Source: Lachnospiraceae bacterium (GTDB lineage Bacteria; Bacillota; Clostridia; Lachnospirales; Lachnospiraceae). From it: a DNA stretch of 64,000 bases. Shown here one piece after another: positions 44,412-55,258 of the stretch; position 1 is the first letter of the stretch; each line of letters starts with the position of its first letter. Position numbers and translations under genes: made by a program. Location: positions 1 through 64,000 of the forward strand of contig CAJTFW010000005.1 of assembly GCA_910575445.1 (NCBI GenBank). Direction: 5' to 3'. Below the pieces are notes generated by a model that saw only the letters and a program-made list of their open reading frames with translations, made no database searches and was not told the DNA's origin.

Positions 44412-45079
44412 TCAATCGTATATCCTACATTTCTGACGGTTCGTATATTAGAAGCAGCGCTCCCTAGCTTTTGACGAAGCGTCTTAATATGCACATCCAA
44501 TGTCCTAGACTCGCCTTCAAAATCAATCCCCCAGATGCGTTCCATAATGGTATCCCGCGAAAGGACAATCCCACGGTTGCGAAGCAATAGTTTTAAAAGC
44601 TCATACTCCTTGTAGGTTAATTCACATGGCACCTTCTGCACACAAACCAGATGTTTTTCTTCATCCAGAAAAATATCGCCAGCGGTCAGATATTTTTCTT
44701 CTTCCATCTGCATACTGCGCCGAAGCAGTGCCTTTACCCTAGAGATAAGCTCCATCACTCCAAAAGGTTTTGTGATATAGTCATCTGCTCCCAAATCAAG
44801 TCCCTTTACTTTGTCAATCTCGCTTGTCTTAGCTGTCACCATCATAATAGGAACCTGTCTGGTCTTTGCATCGCTTCGAAGTTTTTTGACAATCGAAAGA
44901 CCATCCTCATCAGGAAGCATAATATCTAATAGCACACAGTTTGGAATCTGCTTTTCTATCTGCTGATAAAAATCTTTGGCACAGGCAAAATCCATCACCT
45001 GATAGCCGCTGTTTTTCAGCGCAAAGCACTCAATCTCTCTGATATTTAAATCATCCTCTACAATATAAATCCATGCCAT
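44408..45079 (-). CDS. PhoB-like response regulator
   Basis: 223 aa OmpR family. Acidic pocket EDD, phospho-Asp in VLLDIMLPDEDG (about 52) and Lys in YITKPFG. Winged helix 'LTYKEYELLKLLLRNRGIVLSRDTIMERIWG'. Follows the symporter gene by 28 bases, so the three may form one operon. Confidence 0.9.
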   Translation of the reverse strand: MAWIYIVEDDLNIREIECFALKNSGYQVMDFACAKDFYQQIEKQIPNCVLLDIMLPDEDGLSIVKKLRSDAKTRQVPIMMVTAKTSEIDKVKGLDLGADDYITKPFGVMELISRVKALLRRSMQMEEEKYLTAGDIFLDEEKHLVCVQKVPCELTYKEYELLKLLLRNRGIVLSRDTIMERIWGIDFEGESRTLDVHIKTLRQKLGSAASNIRTVRNVGYTIE

Positions 45080-45107
45080 CGTTGATACACCCTTATCTTC
45101 TATCTAG

Positions 45108-46880
45108 TTATGGCAGCCTGTATTTTTCCCGAAAGGCAAGATATGCCCTCTGAAACTCAGGATTTTCTTCTTTTTGAAGCTCTGTAACATACTCATGCAC
45201 CTCGTAGCCATCGGACTGCGACTGAAGCAGTGCAATCGCAATATTAGAACAATGGTCCGAAATCCTTTCATAGTTTGTCACCAAATCTGACAACGCAAAG
45301 CCAAGCATAATCGTACATTCTCCGCTCTTTAGACGTTCCACATGCCTTTTTTTCAGCTTTTTGCTTAAATCATCCATCGTCTCTTCCAAAGGCTCAACTG
45401 CCCTGGCCTTTTCCATATCTTCGTTTGTAAATGCCTCTACCATTAAGGAGACTATCTCACACAGCGCACCTGTAAATACCTGCAATTCCTCCTTAGCCTT
45501 CTTTGAAAATGTAGCCTTTTTTTCATGCAGTTCTTCTGCCGTCTCCACAATATTAACTGCATGGTCGCTGATTCTCTCAAAATCCCCGATGCAATGTAAA
45601 AGCATCGAGACTTGATAGCTCTCCTGCTCGGACAATTTTTTGCTGCCAAGTTTTACTAGATAACTGCCCAGTTCATCCTCATACTGGTCTACTCTCTCCT
45701 CTAAGCGCAACACTTTCTTCACCTGTTTTTCCTCGTAGTTTTCCAACAGTGCCATCGCCTTTAAAAGTGCCTTTTGTGAAAGAAGTGCCATCTGCACAGC
45801 TACTGTCTTACTCTGTTTTAGTGCATAGCCTGGTGTCTCTAAAAAGCGAATATCCAGAAGCTCTAAATCCTGTGTCTTCTCGTCAAACTCCTCTCTCTCC
45901 TCTATCGTCTCAGGAATTGTTAGATATGCCAACGTAACCAGTAACTTGGAAAATGGAAGCAACACAATTGTAGCTGCAATATTAAACGCCGAATGTACCA
46001 CTGCGATTCCAACCGCTCCGGTTGGCTGCTCCATAAAAGCAAACTGTAAAAAGACATGCAACGTATAAAATACCACCATAAAGATGATTGTGCCAATCAG
46101 ATTAAAATACAGATGAACCAGTGCGGTTCTTTTTGCATTTTTATGCGCTCCAATCCCAGAGAGAATTGCGGTAATACAAGTACCAATATTTTGTCCCATA
46201 ATAATTGGAAGTGCCGTCCCAAAGGTCACAGCCCCTGTAGCACAAAGTGCCTGTAAGATACCTATCGAAGCAGAAGAACTCTGAAGCACTGCTGTTAAGA
46301 GCACCCCACAAAGCATTCCCAAGAGAGGATTGGAAAACATCGTTAAAATATTAGCAAACTCTGGAATCTCTGCTAAAGGCTTTACTGCCCCACTCATGGT
46401 ATCCATACCTGTCATCAGTATCGCAAAGCCTACGAAAATCAACCCTAAATCTTTCTTTTTTTCTTTTTTAGAAAACAATAGCAGGCAGACACCCATCATC
46501 GCTAACACAGGCGAAAAGGAAGATGGTTTTAGAAGCCGTATAAAAAAGTTGCTGCTGTCAATTCCTGACAGACTCAGTATCCAGGATGTAATAGTAGTTC
46601 CGACATTGGCACCCATAATAATCCCAACTGCCTGCCCAAGTTTCATAATCCCGGAATTTACAAAACCCACCACCATCACCGTCGTTGCCGAGGAGGATTG
46701 AATCACTGCTGTCACACCAGCACCTAATAATACTGCTTTGATAGGGTTGTCTGTGAGTTTCTCCAAGATACGCTCAAGCTTTCCACCCGAAAGCCTTGAA
46801 AGCCCACTGCCCATGGTTTCCATTCCATACAAAAACAGCGCCAATCCACCAAACATCGTCAATATACTAAAAAAATCCAT
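45108..46880 (-). CDS. Na/Pi cotransporter family protein with PhoU-like tail
   Basis: 590 aa. Two copies of the Na_Pi_cotrans repeat with the paired QSSSAT motif (AVIQSSSATTVM near residue 60; AVLQSSSASIGI near 205), about eight membrane helices, and a cytoplasmic PhoU-like helical tail from about residue 350. Imports phosphate with sodium or regulates that uptake. Start ATG 46880 with GAGGAAGGA. Neighbouring PhoR/PhoB-like pair supports phosphate control. Confidence 0.9.
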   Translation of the reverse strand: MDFFSILTMFGGLALFLYGMETMGSGLSRLSGGKLERILEKLTDNPIKAVLLGAGVTAVIQSSSATTVMVVGFVNSGIMKLGQAVGIIMGANVGTTITSWILSLSGIDSSNFFIRLLKPSSFSPVLAMMGVCLLLFSKKEKKKDLGLIFVGFAILMTGMDTMSGAVKPLAEIPEFANILTMFSNPLLGMLCGVLLTAVLQSSSASIGILQALCATGAVTFGTALPIIMGQNIGTCITAILSGIGAHKNAKRTALVHLYFNLIGTIIFMVVFYTLHVFLQFAFMEQPTGAVGIAVVHSAFNIAATIVLLPFSKLLVTLAYLTIPETIEEREEFDEKTQDLELLDIRFLETPGYALKQSKTVAVQMALLSQKALLKAMALLENYEEKQVKKVLRLEERVDQYEDELGSYLVKLGSKKLSEQESYQVSMLLHCIGDFERISDHAVNIVETAEELHEKKATFSKKAKEELQVFTGALCEIVSLMVEAFTNEDMEKARAVEPLEETMDDLSKKLKKRHVERLKSGECTIMLGFALSDLVTNYERISDHCSNIAIALLQSQSDGYEVHEYVTELQKEENPEFQRAYLAFREKYRLP

Positions 46881-47086
46881 CACTTGTTCCTTCCTCTTAT
46901 ACTACTACTTAACATGCCCATTTTTCTTAGTCATATTATCGTATACATGTGAAGTTCAAGAGGTATCTTTGTAAAATACAGGTAAAATTTTCTGGAAAAA
47001 TCTGTCAGAAAATGGACACCAGCAAAAGCCCATGTTCATATTCTATAATGATAACAGCAATCTCGGATAAGAAAGCGAGGAAGCGT

Positions 47087-47800
47087 ATGAAAATCAATGT
47101 GCACGCCGGGCACAATCCGGCAGGAAAAATCGCCTGTGGAGCGGTAGGACTTATCAACGAATCCATCGAAAACAGACGAATCACAGAAGAAATGATAAGC
47201 CAGCTTCGACAGCTTGGGCATACGGTCTATAACTGTACGGTAGACAACGGAACTGGTCAGGCCGACGTACTCAAAAAGATTGTGGCAAAATGTAATGCAC
47301 ATGCGGTCGATTTGGATGTCAGCATCCATTTTAACTCTGGTGCAGCAGACCCAACAGGAAATCAAAAGACAACAGGTGTTGAGACCTTTGTCTATTCTTC
47401 CTCTAGCAAAGCCATGCCATATGCAGAAAAAGTCTGTCAGATGATCTCCTCTCTTGGCTTTCAAAATCGCGGTGTCAAATACAGCCAGACGCTCTATGTA
47501 CTCAAAAATACAAAAGCTCCTTCTATGTTAATTGAATGTTGTTTTGTCGATGATAAAGACGACGTACAGCTCTACAACTATCGAAATATGGCATCTGCCA
47601 TCGTCTATGCTATCACGGGTGCACGTGTGTCAAAGCCTGCTGAGACTGAAGAAGCCAAACCAGGGGAAGAGACACCTGTCGGTGACAAAGACGCCCGCTA
47701 CCGCGTACAGATAGGCGCATACAGTGAAAAATCAAATGCAGAAGCTATGAAAAAGAAACTAAAAGACGCCGGATTTGAGGCATTTATTATACAGGCATAA
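47087..47800 (+). CDS. N-acetylmuramoyl-L-alanine amidase with SPOR domain
   Basis: 237 aa. Amidase_3 fold: zinc His in INVHAGHNPAG, Glu in NESIENR, His in DVSIHFNSG and catalytic Glu in MLIECCFVDDKDD. The C-terminal ~40 residues (YRVQIGAYSEKSNAEAMKKKL) are a SPOR domain that binds denuded peptidoglycan. No signal peptide is visible from the chosen start (GCGAGGAAGC before ATG), unlike CwlC-type mother-cell enzymes which also lack one; a role in mother-cell lysis is possible. Confidence 0.85.
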   Translation: MKINVHAGHNPAGKIACGAVGLINESIENRRITEEMISQLRQLGHTVYNCTVDNGTGQADVLKKIVAKCNAHAVDLDVSIHFNSGAADPTGNQKTTGVETFVYSSSSKAMPYAEKVCQMISSLGFQNRGVKYSQTLYVLKNTKAPSMLIECCFVDDKDDVQLYNYRNMASAIVYAITGARVSKPAETEEAKPGEETPVGDKDARYRVQIGAYSEKSNAEAMKKKLKDAGFEAFIIQA

Positions 47801-47805
47801 TCATG

Positions 47806-47837
47806 AAAAACCCTCAAATAGCATTTTGGGGGTTTTT
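47806..47837. terminator. Bidirectional terminator
   Basis: 47806-47819 pairs with 47823-47837 with A/T tracts on both sides. It serves the amidase gene and, overlapping its stop codon, the convergent NADAR-like gene. Confidence 0.75.
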
Positions 47838-48476
47838 ATAGACTATATTTAGAAAATCTTCTTTACTTTTTAATGCCTCTTTAAGAAGCGATTGCCTCTT
47901 TAGAGATACATAGAGTGCAGCCGCCTCGGCCTGGCAGTTGATAGATTTCTGCGGATTAAATTCAATATCTGTAAAAGCATCATACGCACTTATCTGCTCT
48001 GTCAAATCAGGATGCATCTGTAAAACATTGATATAAAGCCAATTGTAAAAAAAGGTCTTTGGTTCTGTGGGAAATGTCTGCTGATAAATACAAAATGCAG
48101 TCACTTTCCCACTGTTTTTTAGGCGCTCATCTCTCTTGGCCTCTCTCGATGACACCTCTAACAAGTCCAGATAAGGACCACCCTTTTCAAATACCTTGCC
48201 AGCCTGAAAAAGAGACTCCACAGAATAAGTTTTCCCATTCTCTGCTTCCACACTCAGATAAAATGCACTTAATTTTACACCCAATGCTATCTCAGACTTG
48301 CTAGAAATCTCTAAGACCTTTTTATCTGCATGTTTAAGCGCAAAAGCCTTATGCAGGCTTTGAATACACCTTTGCTTTTGTTTTATTGAAAATCCACTAT
48401 AAAAAGTAAACTCTGTATCTTCGCGTATACAATATCGCTTATCAGAAGCCACTACAAATACAGGTCTTACTGCCAT
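47814..48476 (-). CDS. DarT1-associated NADAR-type antitoxin family protein, orphan
   Basis: 220 aa. Opens 'MAVRPVFVVASDKRYCIRED', then 'EFTFYSGFSIKQKQRCIQSLH', as in antitoxins paired with DarT1 ADP-ribosyltransferases; NADAR proteins remove ADP-ribose from DNA guanine. The C-terminal half is helical. The partner DarT gene usually adjoins; here the flanking genes are an amidase and gdhA, so it stands alone. Family call comes from memory of related sequences. Complete, with AAGGAG. Confidence 0.6.
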   Translation of the reverse strand: MAVRPVFVVASDKRYCIREDTEFTFYSGFSIKQKQRCIQSLHKAFALKHADKKVLEISSKSEIALGVKLSAFYLSVEAENGKTYSVESLFQAGKVFEKGGPYLDLLEVSSREAKRDERLKNSGKVTAFCIYQQTFPTEPKTFFYNWLYINVLQMHPDLTEQISAYDAFTDIEFNPQKSINCQAEAAALYVSLKRQSLLKEALKSKEDFLNIVYKNPQNAI

Positions 48477-48516
48477 AAAAGCTCTCCTTGTTTATTAAAT
48501 TTTTCAGCTTTGTATA

Positions 48517-48548
48517 AATCCCCGGAAACCTAAACGTCTCCGGGGATT
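48517..48548 (-). terminator. Hairpin after gdhA
   Basis: AATCCCCGG (48517-48525) pairs with CCGGGGATT (48540-48548), 11 bases after the gdhA stop. The following T content is modest. Confidence 0.6.
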
Positions 48549-48558
48549 CGTCACATTT

Positions 48559-49911
<1,353 letters not shown>

Positions 49912-50050
49912 TCATTCAGTCATCATTTTTTATTAACGGTAATATTTTATTACGATTTTTTTAAATATGCAATAATTTTCGTATAATTATTACACAAATA
50001 AAAATTTTTTTGTCCTGACTAAGGTTTTCTGTATTTTTTATCGCCCCAAA

Positions 50051-51022
50051 TCAGTCAAAATGAATCCCACTCCAATAGACGCACTCTTTGACGATAGTCT
50101 CCGGTAAAAGCTCCACCCCTTCTAATGCCCACTTTTTGTATTCTTCAAAGCCTACACGGTCAATAATATAACCAACATGTTCCTTTCTAGCTGGTGCACT
50201 AGGAGAGATATATTTCTCTACAAAGCGATAGGTATTGCAGATAATCTTAACAATATTGTCTTCATCTGCCCATACCAGAAAATCTTCTCCAAGCCGCGGA
50301 TTTTTCTTGCCACTTCTTCCCATAATCGTCAGCTTATAATATTTCTTCTTGCTTCTTGTCAATGCCCTTGTCGGACATTTGGTTATGCAGACCCCACAGC
50401 CAATACATTTTTCCTCATCTCTGACAATCTTATAGTTCTCTACGCGAAGCGCATTGACTGAGAGACTTTTACAGCCTTTTACACACGCCTGACAGTTGAC
50501 ACAGCGGCCAGGGTCATACTGCGGAAGCGTCATGCCAATAATCCCAAAGTCATGCATCCGAACCTTGGCACAGTCATTTGAGCACCCGGTACAGGCAATC
50601 TTAAAGTGCAGGTCATTGGGAAATACTTCCTTCTCAATCCGCTTTGCCAGCTTCGCTGTATTATAATTGGCAAACGGACAGACATTGTTGCCAATACACG
50701 CACTGATATTTCTTGTGCCAGAAGCTGGATAACCCGTATTAGGGTCTGTCTGATTAATCTCAAGCATCTCGATAATCGGCTGAAGCTTCTGATTAATCTG
50801 TTCCATATCTTCTAGATGAATTCCCTCTATCTCAAATCCCTGTCTGGTTGTCAGATGCACATAGCCATTTCCATAAGTCTCTGCTATCTCCTGCACCATT
50901 CCTAAAATCTTAGCATCCAGATATCCACCCGGCACACGGATACGGGAAGCGCCTATGCCACGCTCCTTAGATACACGAAATGCATTTTTCTTTAGTTTTT
51001 TGGTATTGATATCCATACCCAT
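50051..51022 (-). CDS. asrC: Anaerobic sulfite reductase subunit C
   Basis: 323 aa siroheme-iron-sulfur catalytic subunit reducing sulfite to sulfide. Siroheme/4Fe-4S cysteines in ACIGNNVCPFANYNTAKLA and ACTGCSNDCAKVRM; two ferredoxin clusters in CVNCQACVKGCKS and CIGCGVCITKCPT. Start ATG 51022 with AAGGAGG 11 bases away. Last gene of asrABC. Confidence 0.93.
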   Translation of the reverse strand: MGMDINTKKLKKNAFRVSKERGIGASRIRVPGGYLDAKILGMVQEIAETYGNGYVHLTTRQGFEIEGIHLEDMEQINQKLQPIIEMLEINQTDPNTGYPASGTRNISACIGNNVCPFANYNTAKLAKRIEKEVFPNDLHFKIACTGCSNDCAKVRMHDFGIIGMTLPQYDPGRCVNCQACVKGCKSLSVNALRVENYKIVRDEEKCIGCGVCITKCPTRALTRSKKKYYKLTIMGRSGKKNPRLGEDFLVWADEDNIVKIICNTYRFVEKYISPSAPARKEHVGYIIDRVGFEEYKKWALEGVELLPETIVKECVYWSGIHFD

Positions 51023-51040
51023 TGATGGTAGCACCTCCTT

Positions 51041-51832
51041 CTAATCGAGTAATTCTTTTCCTTCCACATAGTTAAACACTGGCCCGTCTAGGCAGATATA
51101 AGTGGCTCCAATCTTACAGTGCCCGCATTTGCCAAGCCCGCAGCACATCTTGCGCTCATGGGAGACCCAGATATTTTTTTCTGGAACCTGAAGCTTTAGG
51201 ATTTCCATTACGGTAAATTTAATCATCACAGGCGGTCCTACACAGATAAATGCTGTATTTTCTATATCTGCAAGTTGTAAATCTGGGATATATTTTGTAA
51301 CCATCCCTGTATTTCCCAAGTAGCCATCTGGTGCATTATCTACGGTCTGAATCACCTCTATCTCTTTTTCCCACCATGCAAAATCCTCTCGAAAAAGTAT
51401 ATCATTAAAAGACTTAAAACCTGCTATCAGCGTCACCTTTTTCGCCTCTTTCGGATGTTTTGCAAAATAGTCGACAACGCCTTTTACAGGAGACAGGCCT
51501 GTACCGCCAGCGATAACCACCAGCTCTTTTCCTTTATACTCTGAAAGGTCAAAACCATTGCCATAAGGGCCACGCAGATACAGCTGCTCTCCTACATAAG
51601 TTTCAAAAATCTCATTTGTTACTTTTCCTACACGGCGAATGGTCAAATCTACAGTTCCATCTCCAATTCCACTAACTGAGATTGGCGCCTCGCCGAATTT
51701 AGGAATCGACACTTCAAAAAACTGTCCAGGCTTTACTTCCCCGGTAAATTCCATCCGAAATGTATACTCCACATCCGTATGCCGAATCACTTCTTTAATC
51801 GTCGATAACTGAGGGATATATTCATTTTTCAT
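51041..51832 (-). CDS. asrB: Anaerobic sulfite reductase subunit B
   Basis: 263 aa ferredoxin-NAD(P) reductase-like electron-entry subunit. FAD-binding RGPYGNGFDLS, NAD(P) loop VIAGGTGLSPVKGV, and a C-terminal 2Fe-2S cluster in MCCGLGKCGHCKIG. Starts inside the end of asrA (11-base overlap). Confidence 0.93.
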   Translation of the reverse strand: MKNEYIPQLSTIKEVIRHTDVEYTFRMEFTGEVKPGQFFEVSIPKFGEAPISVSGIGDGTVDLTIRRVGKVTNEIFETYVGEQLYLRGPYGNGFDLSEYKGKELVVIAGGTGLSPVKGVVDYFAKHPKEAKKVTLIAGFKSFNDILFREDFAWWEKEIEVIQTVDNAPDGYLGNTGMVTKYIPDLQLADIENTAFICVGPPVMIKFTVMEILKLQVPEKNIWVSHERKMCCGLGKCGHCKIGATYICLDGPVFNYVEGKELLD

Positions 51833-52832
51833 GTTCTGCTTCCTCCTTTGTCAGCCGATTCACACAATTTGAAAATGATATGTATTCCGGGCAAATATCA
51901 TCACAGCGCCCACATCCCACACACATCGGATAGCCAAACCGTTTCTCAAAATCATAGATTTTATGCATCACCTTAAAGCGAAGCCGTTCTCCCTGTGTCT
52001 TGCGATAGCTGTGGCCACCAGCCATATCTGTATAGCCGTCCACCTGGCAAGAAGCCCATACCCGCCTTCTCTCTCCTACTTTTGCATTTTCTTTATAGAA
52101 GATATCCTGCATCGTAAAGCAAGTACAGGTTGGACAGGCAAAATTACAACGTCCACAGCCAATACAGCGGTCTCCATACTCCTGCCATATCGTGTTTTCA
52201 AAGCTTTTATTTGAGAGGTTTTTGGGAAGATTCACTTTCTCCACATTTTCTGTCACATAGTCAGGCGTTACCTCTATTTCCTTACCGCCTTCTACAAAAG
52301 CCTTTAGCACCTTATCCTTAATATCTGCATATACAACCTTTTGCGTATTGTCCACCTTTACATATGCATCGTACTGCCTGGCCTGATTTGTTCCCATACT
52401 GACGCAAAAGCCCGATGCGCAGCTTGTCTTACACCCCATCAGGATAAATTTTACCCGCTTTCTGACTCTGGCATAGTAAAAATCCTCATATCCATTTTTT
52501 AGATAAATCTCATCTAGTCTCTGTACTGCACAGAGGTCACATGAGCGAAGAAAGATTAAGATATCTTTTTGTGGTCCTTCTGGCACCGTTGTCTTATCCT
52601 CTGTAAAATAAAACAATGTCTCATTGATTGCCAAGAGCACCTCTTTCAAGGAATAATCGGATTTTCTGTCCCAGACAATCTCATCAAGCGAAGTCACTTT
52701 TCCATAGCGAACAACATCCGTATCCGAAAAGCACCCCTCCCCTTCCATCAACTTTGGCGCAAATACATCATACTGAGAACCCCATTTCTCAAACATACGT
52801 TCTGCTTCTGCCTTTGTAAATTGGTATCCCAT
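51822..52832 (-). CDS. asrA: Anaerobic sulfite reductase subunit A
   Basis: 336 aa electron-transfer subunit with two 4Fe-4S clusters, CIGCGRCNFACPTCTCF (about residue 222) and CVGCGRCDDICPEY (about residue 305). The N-terminal part resembles hydrogenase beta-type proteins. First gene of asrABC; a dyad and TATAAT-like box lie just upstream. Confidence 0.93.
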   Translation of the reverse strand: MGYQFTKAEAERMFEKWGSQYDVFAPKLMEGEGCFSDTDVVRYGKVTSLDEIVWDRKSDYSLKEVLLAINETLFYFTEDKTTVPEGPQKDILIFLRSCDLCAVQRLDEIYLKNGYEDFYYARVRKRVKFILMGCKTSCASGFCVSMGTNQARQYDAYVKVDNTQKVVYADIKDKVLKAFVEGGKEIEVTPDYVTENVEKVNLPKNLSNKSFENTIWQEYGDRCIGCGRCNFACPTCTCFTMQDIFYKENAKVGERRRVWASCQVDGYTDMAGGHSYRKTQGERLRFKVMHKIYDFEKRFGYPMCVGCGRCDDICPEYISFSNCVNRLTKEEAEHEK

Positions 52833-52850
52833 AATGACTCCTTTCTATTA

Positions 52851-52874
52851 TAAAATACGGTTGTCTGTATTTTA
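52851..52874 (-). promoter_or_regulatory. Candidate operator in the asrA promoter
   Basis: Perfect 8-bp inverted repeat TAAAATAC/GTATTTTA with an 8-base spacer, overlapping a TATAAT-like box and 18 bases before the asrA start. The neighbouring Crp/Fnr-type protein is the likely binder. Confidence 0.55.
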
Positions 52875-52889
52875 CCAATAAAACACAAA

Positions 52890-52917
52890 AGATTCCGTGA
52901 CGCCTGTCACGGAATCT
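52890..52917 (-). terminator. Terminator after the Crp/Fnr-type gene
   Basis: Perfect 12-bp stem (52890-52901 with 52906-52917) and a four-base loop; T-rich run on the minus strand. It separates the regulator from asrABC. Confidence 0.8.
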
Positions 52918-52930
52918 GGATATTTTCTCT

Positions 52931-53635
52931 CTATTGGGGTTCTTCTATCTTTCCTGTCTTATAAAAAGTCGCCATCCCCTTTGGGTTGGTAATGATAATC
53001 CTTTTCTTTTTCCTTTGAATCAATCCATAGTTTAACAACATCGTGCAAAGTCTGGAAGCGGTCTCTCTAGGCGTCCCCAACATATCCGCCAAAAACGTAA
53101 TGGACATATCAACATCAATCTCAATTCCATCCTCTCTCTCCACCCCAAAATCCCTGGAGAGTTTCCAGAGCTTTGCCGCAAGCTTTCTCTCAAGCCCAAT
53201 CCCTCCAAGTGTATTTTTAAGCTGATGGCAAAGCCTCCACATCTTCCACTCTTGTATTACAAGCACTGCTTTTGCCAGCTGAAAATCCTTCTCCATCCTC
53301 TGTAAAAACTTTGCAGAAGAAATCACAAGCACTTTACTCTTGTTTATCATTTCACAATAACAGGAAGAAGCTTTTACATTCTCTACATGCTCATTTAGCA
53401 AGACGCCACTCCCAAAGATAAAGAGAATCTTCCGCCTTCCGGCGTGTGTCAGATTATAAATCATAGATTTTCCTGTCAACTGAATATAGACAGAAACCGG
53501 TATCTCTCCAGCATGAATCAAAACAGAGCCTTTGCTAAATTCCCTGACACACCCTTCTCTCCAAAGAAAATCCAGTGTCTCTTTTGGCAATTCTTTAAAA
53601 AACCGAGACTGTGCAAGTCTATTTCTTCCTGGCAT
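52931..53635 (-). CDS. Crp/Fnr-family regulator beside asrABC
   Basis: 234 aa. N-terminal cyclic-nucleotide-binding-like beta barrel (about 20-130), dimer helix, and C-terminal HTH_Crp 'ITFLADMLGTPRETASRLCTMLLNYGLI' (about 175-205). The RxxxSR core (PRETASR) is present. It lacks the N-terminal cysteine cluster of FNR, so it senses something other than oxygen through that cluster. Position suggests control of sulfite reduction. Confidence 0.85.
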   Translation of the reverse strand: MPGRNRLAQSRFFKELPKETLDFLWREGCVREFSKGSVLIHAGEIPVSVYIQLTGKSMIYNLTHAGRRKILFIFGSGVLLNEHVENVKASSCYCEMINKSKVLVISSAKFLQRMEKDFQLAKAVLVIQEWKMWRLCHQLKNTLGGIGLERKLAAKLWKLSRDFGVEREDGIEIDVDMSITFLADMLGTPRETASRLCTMLLNYGLIQRKKKRIIITNPKGMATFYKTGKIEEPQ

Positions 53636-53655
53636 GGTAATTCCTCCGCCCGTCT

Positions 53656-54432
53656 TTATTCTTCTAAAGCCGAATCCTCAAGCATCGCACGCACCCCTTC
53701 TGCTATCTTCTCTGCCAATATCTTCTGATAGTCTTTCTCTGCCATCTTTTTTCGCTCTTCTGCGTTTGAGAGATACCCCATCTCTATTAGCACTGCTGGC
53801 ATCTGCGTCTTGGTAAGCACCCGAAAGTTTGCCGTTCTTGTTCCCCGATTGGTGATACCCGCCTCACTTCCAATTGCCTCCACAATCTTCTCTGCAAATG
53901 CCTTTCCTTCTTCACTGTCCTCCCGATAGTAGCACTCTAATCCCTGCACCCCTGCATCCTCCTCACAGTAATTACAGTGAAGACTGACAAACAAATCTGC
54001 CTCGCTCTCATTGGCAAAGCTTGCACGCTCTTCTAACCCGATTTTGGTATCATCTTCCCTGGTAAATCCCACCATTATGTTATCATCTTCCAAAAGCTCT
54101 GCCAACTTTTTCACTACTTCCAGATTTATATCTTTTTCTATAGCCTCTCCGCCACTGGTTCCCTGGTCTCTGCCTCCATGTCCGGCATCTAATATAACCA
54201 ATTTGGTTTCAGGCTCACGCTCCTGTAGCTCTAATACTTTGGCTCCTTGAAAAGTCTCTTTGGTATCTGTAAAATATCCCCATATCCAAATGCCTGTACG
54301 AATAACAGCAAAACACAAAAGCACTAAGATTGACAACACCAAAATCCGCGCAATCCATGCTTCCACTATCCGCTCTAATCGTCTTTTTCTCCTTCTTCTT
54401 CTTCTGTCTGGTCGTCTTTGTCTCTCTGTCAT
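53656..54432 (-). CDS. Membrane-anchored N-acetylmuramoyl-L-alanine amidase
   Basis: 258 aa. Very basic N-terminus (Arg-rich residues 3-20), one membrane helix (about 30-53), then Amidase_3: zinc His in LDAGHGGRDQGT, Glu in EAIEKDINLEVV, His in LFVSLHCNY and catalytic Glu in VLIEMGYLSN. Cleaves the stem peptide from glycan; resembles the spore CwlD type in layout. Followed 20 bases later by the regulator gene. Confidence 0.88.
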   Translation of the reverse strand: MTERQRRPDRRRRRRKRRLERIVEAWIARILVLSILVLLCFAVIRTGIWIWGYFTDTKETFQGAKVLELQEREPETKLVILDAGHGGRDQGTSGGEAIEKDINLEVVKKLAELLEDDNIMVGFTREDDTKIGLEERASFANESEADLFVSLHCNYCEEDAGVQGLECYYREDSEEGKAFAEKIVEAIGSEAGITNRGTRTANFRVLTKTQMPAVLIEMGYLSNAEERKKMAEKDYQKILAEKIAEGVRAMLEDSALEE

Positions 54433-54550
54433 AGATTCCCCATTCTACTTTTTTAGACTGTCTTTCTATGACATTGTACAACAAAACCCGACTGATTTTT
54501 TCTTAATTTTTATTAATATTTTAGAAATTCCCGGATAAGACCAAAAAATA

Positions 54551-55258
54551 TTATACAGAAAGTGCTTCTAGCATACTTCTAAGATACCACAATAGGATTC
54601 CAACATATGGCGTCTTGGGATTTTCTTCCTGCTCTAGAACAGTCAATCGAAGATTACAATAGTCTAGCATATCCTGCTCTGGCAGATTCCCCAAATCCAT
54701 CAAAAGGGCATCCAGCGCTGCCTTTCTCTCTGCAACTAAAGGGGCAGAAGGGCAATTCAGATTCAGTGTATGTAAAAGGTCAAAGCGGATATCTGGGTCT
54801 TTGGCGTCAATCTTGCCATCCAGATGATAGGTAATCGACTTTAAGGTATTGGCATCGCAGGGATTTATTTTTCGAAATTCTGTGTTTTTTCGATGAGCAT
54901 CACAGGTTAGATCCATCAGTTGTCTTGTTCCAGACGGACCTTGATTTCCATGGCAGACAGCTAACAGATTCTGATAATCCAGACCTTGCCCTATATCCCG
55001 GCCATCGAAAGGATTTCTTGGGACAATATGTTCTATAATAATCGGGGCAATTCTAGGTGCCACATCTGTTCTTGGGATTCTGCACATACAATAAGCACAC
55101 AATTGTCCTTGTTCTCTGACCAGGCTTTTGCGAACCTTTCTTTTTAATGGGTCCACTAAGGTCTGATATGCTTCTTTAGGAGACAGCCCTCGGTTGGCTG
55201 CCTCCTTTCGCAGTTCTTTCAGGTCAGCGGGCTCGGCTTCTTTTTTAATCGCAATCAT
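54551..55258 (-). CDS. ptuB: PtuB-like HNH endonuclease (TIGR02646 type), Septu defence
   Basis: 235 aa. Zinc-type pair in QLCAYCMCRIP (about residue 60), HNH His in IIIEHIVPRNPF (about residue 80), and the metal region 'YQNLLAVCHGNQGPSGT', as in the HNH partner of Septu and some retrons. Start ATG 55258 (GAGGAGGT) overlaps ptuA by 4 bases, so the two are made together. Expected to cut DNA when the ATPase detects phage. No reverse transcriptase is nearby, so this is not a retron. Confidence 0.75.
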   Translation of the reverse strand: MIAIKKEAEPADLKELRKEAANRGLSPKEAYQTLVDPLKRKVRKSLVREQGQLCAYCMCRIPRTDVAPRIAPIIIEHIVPRNPFDGRDIGQGLDYQNLLAVCHGNQGPSGTRQLMDLTCDAHRKNTEFRKINPCDANTLKSITYHLDGKIDAKDPDIRFDLLHTLNLNCPSAPLVAERKAALDALLMDLGNLPEQDMLDYCNLRLTVLEQEENPKTPYVGILLWYLRSMLEALSV

